From CAZFIO01 sp964519585 (lineage in GTDB: Bacteria; Bacillota; Clostridia; Tissierellales; Tissierellaceae), in the NCBI GenBank assembly GCA_964519585.1, contig CAZFIO010000004.1, forward strand, positions 1-36,868: a stretch of 36,868 nt of DNA, given 5' to 3'. The notes beneath the pieces are model-generated. The model saw only the letters and a program-made list of their open reading frames with translations. It was not told where the DNA came from and did not search any database. A program made the translations under genes and the position numbers. This document shows positions 33,847-36,868 of this stretch, in pieces (the first letter of the stretch is position 1; each line of letters opens with the position of its first letter).

Positions 33847-35661
33847 ATGCAATCTCAGGTTTACATCTTGATTGGCGCCGCAGCCATTATGTTCGCCGTC
33901 ATCGGCGGCTTGTCTCTGCTGGCGCATTATTATACTTTAAACGGCATCAAATCCCGCACGGTGGGTGACGGTCAGCATGGTACGGCACGGTTCGCATCAA
34001 AACAGGAGATCAAAAACACCTATAAGCACGTTCCGTTTCAGCCGGAGCTGTGGAGGCGGGGCGAAAGCCTCCCTACCGAGCAGGGAGTCATACTTGGAAG
34101 CAAGGGCGAGAAAAATGCGGTCACCGCATTGGTGGATACCGACGATGTTCACATTTTGATGATCGGCGCATCCGGCGTAGGAAAAACAGCGTTCTTTTTA
34201 TACCCAAATATGGAATACGCCTGTGCCAGTGGGATGAGTTTTCTGGCATTGGACACCAAGGGTGACCTCGCCCGAAACTATGGAAGCATTGCTCAAAATT
34301 ACTATGGTTACAATGTGTCAGTCATAGACCTGCGGAACCCCAGCCGCTCAGATGGTAACAATCTGCTCACCCTTATGAACCGCTACATGGATATCTGCCG
34401 CAAGGAGCCGAATAATCTGGCCGCCAGAGCCAAGGCGGAAAAGTATGCTAAGATTTTGGCTAAGACCATTGTCAATCCGGAGGGGGACGCTTCCACCTAT
34501 GGTCAGAATGCGTTCTTTTACGATGCTGCCGAGGGGCTGTTGACAGCGGTCATTCTTCTGTTGGCCGAGTATCTGCCGCCCACCGAGGAAAACCCGCAGG
34601 AGCAGCGGCACATCATTTCCGTTTTTAAGCTGGTGCAGGATTTGCTGGAGCCATCTAAGGTGAAGGGCAAGAGCCAGTTTCAGCTTTTGATGAATAAACT
34701 GCCCGGAGATCACAAAGCCCGCTGGTTTGCCGGCGCCGCCTTGAACAGTGCGGAGCAGGCGATGGCGTCGGTTATGTCCACGGTGCTGTCGCGTCTGAAC
34801 GCTTTTTTAGATTCCGAGCTGGAGCAGGTGCTATGCTTTGACAGCGCCATTGATGCCGAAACCTTTGCGAACGAGAAATCGGCCATCTTCTTAATTCTTC
34901 CGGAGGAAGATCAGACAAAAAACTTCATGGCCGGACTTATGATCCAGAACCTGTCCCGTGAGCTATTTTCTGTAGCGGACGAGAACGGCGGCAAGCTGAA
35001 AAACCGCGTGGTTCTCTTCTGTGACGAGCTGGGCACCATGCCACCCTTTGACATCCTGCCCCTGTTTTCGGCAGGACGCTCTCGCCGCCTGACTCTGGTG
35101 CCAATCATCCAGAGCCTTGCACAGCTCGAAAAGAACTACGGCAGAGAAGGCAGTGAAATCGTGCAGGACAACTGCCAGGACACCATCTTCGGCGGTTTCG
35201 CTCCCAACAGCCAGACTGCCGAGGTACTCTCCAAAGCAATGGGCAGCCGCACTGTGATGAGCGGCAGCATCAGCCGCGGAAAGAATGACCCCAGCCAGTC
35301 CTTGCAGATGATGGAGCGCCCGCTCATGACGCCCGATGAACTCAAATCCATTCCAAAGGGCAGCTTTGTCGTGATGAAAACCGGTACCCATCCCATGCGG
35401 ACAAAGCTGCGGCTGTTCCTTGATTGGGGTATTCGTTTCGGGGAGCCTTATACCGTGGAGGAAAAGGCAAACCGGAAAGTGGCCTATGCCGATAAGCAGG
35501 CGCTGGAGGAAAATATCGTCCGCAAGCACACGGCCTGCATGCTGGTGGATGAAGAAACTGGGGAAATACTGGAGCCGCCAGCCGGAACAGGAATCCTTCA
35601 TACCCCGGCAGCAGAACCGTCTGAAAACACCATGCGCCGCCGATCCATACTCAAAACGTAA
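33847..35661 (+). CDS. VirD4/TraG-family conjugative coupling protein
   Basis: 604 residues, ATG 33847 after AGGAGG. It is the type IV coupling ATPase that brings a relaxase-DNA complex to the mating pore. One clear N-terminal membrane helix (about 5-27) is followed by DGQHGTARFASKQEI, the family's conserved entry motif. Walker A is GASGVGKT with Lys113, followed by ALDTKGDLARNYG; Walker B is VVLFCDELGTMPPF; and SRRLTLVPIIQSLAQLE is the typical helix and Gln sensor of TraG proteins. Family members usually have two N-terminal helices; the second is not evident. Codon use is G+C-rich and unlike the chromosome to its left, which signals horizontal transfer. No relaxase or VirB-like gene is in the window. 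Confidence 0.93.
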   Translation: MQSQVYILIGAAAIMFAVIGGLSLLAHYYTLNGIKSRTVGDGQHGTARFASKQEIKNTYKHVPFQPELWRRGESLPTEQGVILGSKGEKNAVTALVDTDDVHILMIGASGVGKTAFFLYPNMEYACASGMSFLALDTKGDLARNYGSIAQNYYGYNVSVIDLRNPSRSDGNNLLTLMNRYMDICRKEPNNLAARAKAEKYAKILAKTIVNPEGDASTYGQNAFFYDAAEGLLTAVILLLAEYLPPTEENPQEQRHIISVFKLVQDLLEPSKVKGKSQFQLLMNKLPGDHKARWFAGAALNSAEQAMASVMSTVLSRLNAFLDSELEQVLCFDSAIDAETFANEKSAIFLILPEEDQTKNFMAGLMIQNLSRELFSVADENGGKLKNRVVLFCDELGTMPPFDILPLFSAGRSRRLTLVPIIQSLAQLEKNYGREGSEIVQDNCQDTIFGGFAPNSQTAEVLSKAMGSRTVMSGSISRGKNDPSQSLQMMERPLMTPDELKSIPKGSFVVMKTGTHPMRTKLRLFLDWGIRFGEPYTVEEKANRKVAYADKQALEENIVRKHTACMLVDEETGEILEPPAGTGILHTPAAEPSENTMRRRSILKT

Positions 35662-35672
35662 AGGAGAGTCCC

Positions 35673-35939
35673 ATGAGCTACTTCGACCACATTTACACCG
35701 CCTCGCCCGATGAGCTGCCCCATCGGGCGAGAGCTGTTTATATATACCTTCGTGACCGCACAGGCCAGGGGCAGGACTGCTGGCCTGCTGTAAGAACCAT
35801 TGCTTCCGACTTGCAGCTTTCCCGCAGCACCGTCAAGCGCGCCCTGCATGATCTGGTCAAAGCGGGGCTTATTGAAAAGGAATCACGCTATCGGGAGAAC
35901 GGGAGCAACACCAGTAATAGACTCATTTTACGGAAATAG
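35673..35939 (+). CDS. Small winged-helix DNA-binding protein
   Basis: 88 residues from ATG 35673 after AAAGGAGAG, 11 bases after the coupling-protein stop. The core (RARAVYIYLRDRTGQGQDCW, then AVRTIASDLQLSRSTVKRAL and LVKAGLIEKESR) is a textbook winged helix of the HTH_36 / GntR-like kind: recognition helix RSTVKRALHDL and wing LIEKE. Such short proteins regularly follow the virD4 gene in Tn1549-like elements and may regulate transfer genes or act in plasmid-like replication. It ends just before a strong terminator, so it closes the operon. Confidence 0.85.
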   Translation: MSYFDHIYTASPDELPHRARAVYIYLRDRTGQGQDCWPAVRTIASDLQLSRSTVKRALHDLVKAGLIEKESRYRENGSNTSNRLILRK

Positions 35940-35950
35940 CTGCAGTATTC

Positions 35951-35993
35951 AAAAAGGACAGTCTTCCCGCCAAGGGGAATGACTGTCCTTTTG
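35951..35993 (+). terminator. Strong terminator after the winged-helix gene
   Basis: AAAAAGGACAGTC pairs with GACTGTCCTTTT, with an inner CCC/GGG stem. It ends the transfer-gene operon. Confidence 0.88.
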
Positions 35994-36000
35994 CTGAACC

Positions 36001-36034
36001 GAGGTGTGGTTCACTGTGAACCCACCAGAACCTC
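36001..36034. repeat. Large hairpin-forming inverted repeat
   Basis: GGTTCAC-T-GTGAACC at the centre, extended by GGTG/CACC with one bulged base and closed by GAGGT/ACCTC. No T-run follows, so it is not a terminator. It may be a recombination, transfer or regulatory site of the element. The 419-base gap 35940-36358 otherwise holds the terminator just before it and the disrupted ORF below. Confidence 0.6.
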
Positions 36035-36115
36035 TCACTCTAAGAATCTTTATTACAGAAAAAGAACAAAGTGTATCTTCGTATATTTCCAAACATTTTT
36101 TGCTGGTCAAATTGA

Positions 36116-36342
36116 TCAAACCATCTTTTCATGAATTTGTTGATCCAGAAAGATCTTGCGTTCAGACAGCACTATAGGTAATGGATCTATATTGTTGTTA
36201 CCTCCTATGCTGGGAGGCAAAACTGTTCCATTAAGACCTTGGGTTTGCACTCTGTATCCCAGTAATACCCCGATTCCCAACGAAGAAATACAGGATAATG
36301 CAAATAGCAACGTTTTTTACTTTTCTTTTTTTAAGCCATCAT
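36116..36342 (-). pseudogene. Disrupted small ORF after the TetR gene
   Basis: On the minus strand, just behind the TetR stop, an ATG pair with an AAAAGAAG ribosome site is followed by a stop after three codons. In another frame the stretch NDGLKKEK, then a stop (36317-36319), then KTLLFALSCISSLGIGVLLGY continues to a stop at 36116. This reads like a short signal- or membrane-anchor protein broken by an A-run frameshift plus a nonsense codon. The protein family was not recognised. AT-rich sequence, unlike the TetR gene. Confidence 0.4.
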
Positions 36343-36358
36343 TACTTCTTTTGAATGA

Positions 36359-36868
36359 TTAATGGGCTTGAATCCCTTCTATTAGCAGACGGATATGTGC
36401 TATCGTATGCTCTCTTAAATCAAAATCCGGAGATCGGATGCACCATTCATAACTAACGCCCCTTATCGCCATCACAAAATGTCGGGAAAGAGCCTCGGGC
36501 GGCAATGAAGATGTGATCTCACCGCGCCGGATGCCCTTGTCCAATATGCTGTAAAACAGCAAATAAAGCTCCCTGCCATAGCCCTTGACCGCTTCGGTGT
36601 CCACGGTTCCCGCCAGCAGCATCTGATAGATTTTTTTCATATTCTCGCAGCCGATGGTATCCACAAGTTCATCGGCTATCTTTTGGGTCAGGGCAAGGAT
36701 CACCTCTGAGGCTGGCATCTCATTGGGCAGTGCTTCCACAAAGGTTTTGTAATCCATATCGGCGCTGGCTACGTAGTCTGCAATTAAACTGGCAATCAGC
36801 GCATCCTTAGACTCGAAGTGAACATAAAAGGCCCCCTTGGTGATACCGGCTTCATCCGTGATGTCCTC
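36359..36868 (-). CDS. TetR-family transcriptional regulator (5' end beyond window)
   Basis: The reading frame is open to the right edge, so the N-terminus is missing. The visible part begins in the DNA-binding domain: EDITDEAGITKGAFYVHFESKD is the classic TetR helix-turn-helix (I-x-x-x-A-G-[IV]-[ST]-x-G-x-[FL]-Y-x-H-F-x-[SN]-K). The rest is an all-helical ligand-binding region ending IRLLIEGIQAH. TetR regulators usually repress an adjacent gene; here the neighbour is the disrupted ORF, and the target may lie outside the window to the right. Composition is G+C-rich, like the conjugation genes. Confidence 0.92.
   Translation of the reverse strand, partial: EDITDEAGITKGAFYVHFESKDALIASLIADYVASADMDYKTFVEALPNEMPASEVILALTQKIADELVDTIGCENMKKIYQMLLAGTVDTEAVKGYGRELYLLFYSILDKGIRRGEITSSLPPEALSRHFVMAIRGVSYEWCIRSPDFDLREHTIAHIRLLIEGIQAH

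Noticed and set aside
34963..35601. 212-codon minus-strand ORF
   Set aside because: It is the shadow of the VirD4/TraG gene in G+C-rich DNA; its translation has no recognisable domain.
36006..36179. Plus-strand GTG-started ORF after the winged-helix gene
   Set aside because: It begins inside the 36001-36034 hairpin without a usable ribosome site and downstream of a strong terminator.

Overview
The window reads as a low-G+C, anaerobic, probably spore-forming Firmicute of the Clostridia/Tissierellia kind. Between about 9.2 and 32.7 kb the genes favour ATA and AGA codons and have strong GGAGG-type ribosome sites. The tRNAs carry an encoded CCA. Gene orders are typical of Firmicutes: pcrA-ligA, and gerM-rph-rdgB-yfcE. 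Two blocks have visibly different composition: 1-8,950 (higher G+C, few ATA/AGA codons) and about 32.8 kb to the end (G+C-rich, conjugative-element type). No species can be named from this sequence alone.

Block 1 (1-8,952) is a cell-surface locus. It holds the 3' end of an Ig-like surface protein, a 2,225-residue secreted protein with three C-terminal S-layer homology (SLH) repeats, and a secreted subtilisin-like protease that also ends in SLH repeats. The three probably act together at the S-layer: a giant wall-bound protein with a wall-bound protease beside it. A terminator closes the block. It is followed at once by a short, truncated, AT-rich coding remnant on the other strand, so about 9,000 is either an insertion boundary or an assembly join.

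Block 2 (9,188-32,680) looks like ordinary chromosome. In order it carries: a membrane-anchored lysozyme-like protein; an Mpv17-like membrane protein; an amidase-domain protein; a lipoprotein; pcrA and ligA (DNA repair and replication); a 51-residue Cys-rich protein on the minus strand; an ADP-ribosyltransferase-like protein coupled to an AIR-synthase-family protein; a multi-domain N-acetylmuramoyl-L-alanine amidase; gerM-rph-rdgB-yfcE with overlapping ORFs; five tRNA genes (Gly-CCC, Arg-TCT, His-GTG, Gly-GCC, Arg-TCG); a 65-residue hydrophobic protein; a threonine aldolase (minus); a MATE exporter; a Gre-type factor (minus) with a well-formed promoter, an operator-like palindrome and a 5' hairpin; and a nuclease-helicase fusion. 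After these come wreckage of a histidine kinase around a REP-like palindrome, and tRNA-Leu(TAG).

Block 3 (about 32.8-36.87 kb) starts just after tRNA-Leu and resembles part of an integrative conjugative element of the Tn1549-like kind. It has nested inverted repeats built on a GGGCGC core, a frameshifted or chimeric accessory gene, a VirD4/TraG coupling ATPase and a small winged-helix protein. A disrupted small ORF and a TetR regulator that runs off the window follow. No relaxase, integrase or mating-pore genes are present here, so the element is either cut by the window edge or a remnant.

No CRISPR array, rRNA, intact insertion sequence or clear riboswitch was seen. The points most worth a second look are the ART-like/AIR-synthase pair, the Cas4-like nuclease fused to an XPD/DinG-type helicase, the regulatory region of the Gre factor, the SLH protein/SLH protease locus, and the scrambled region around tRNA-Leu.
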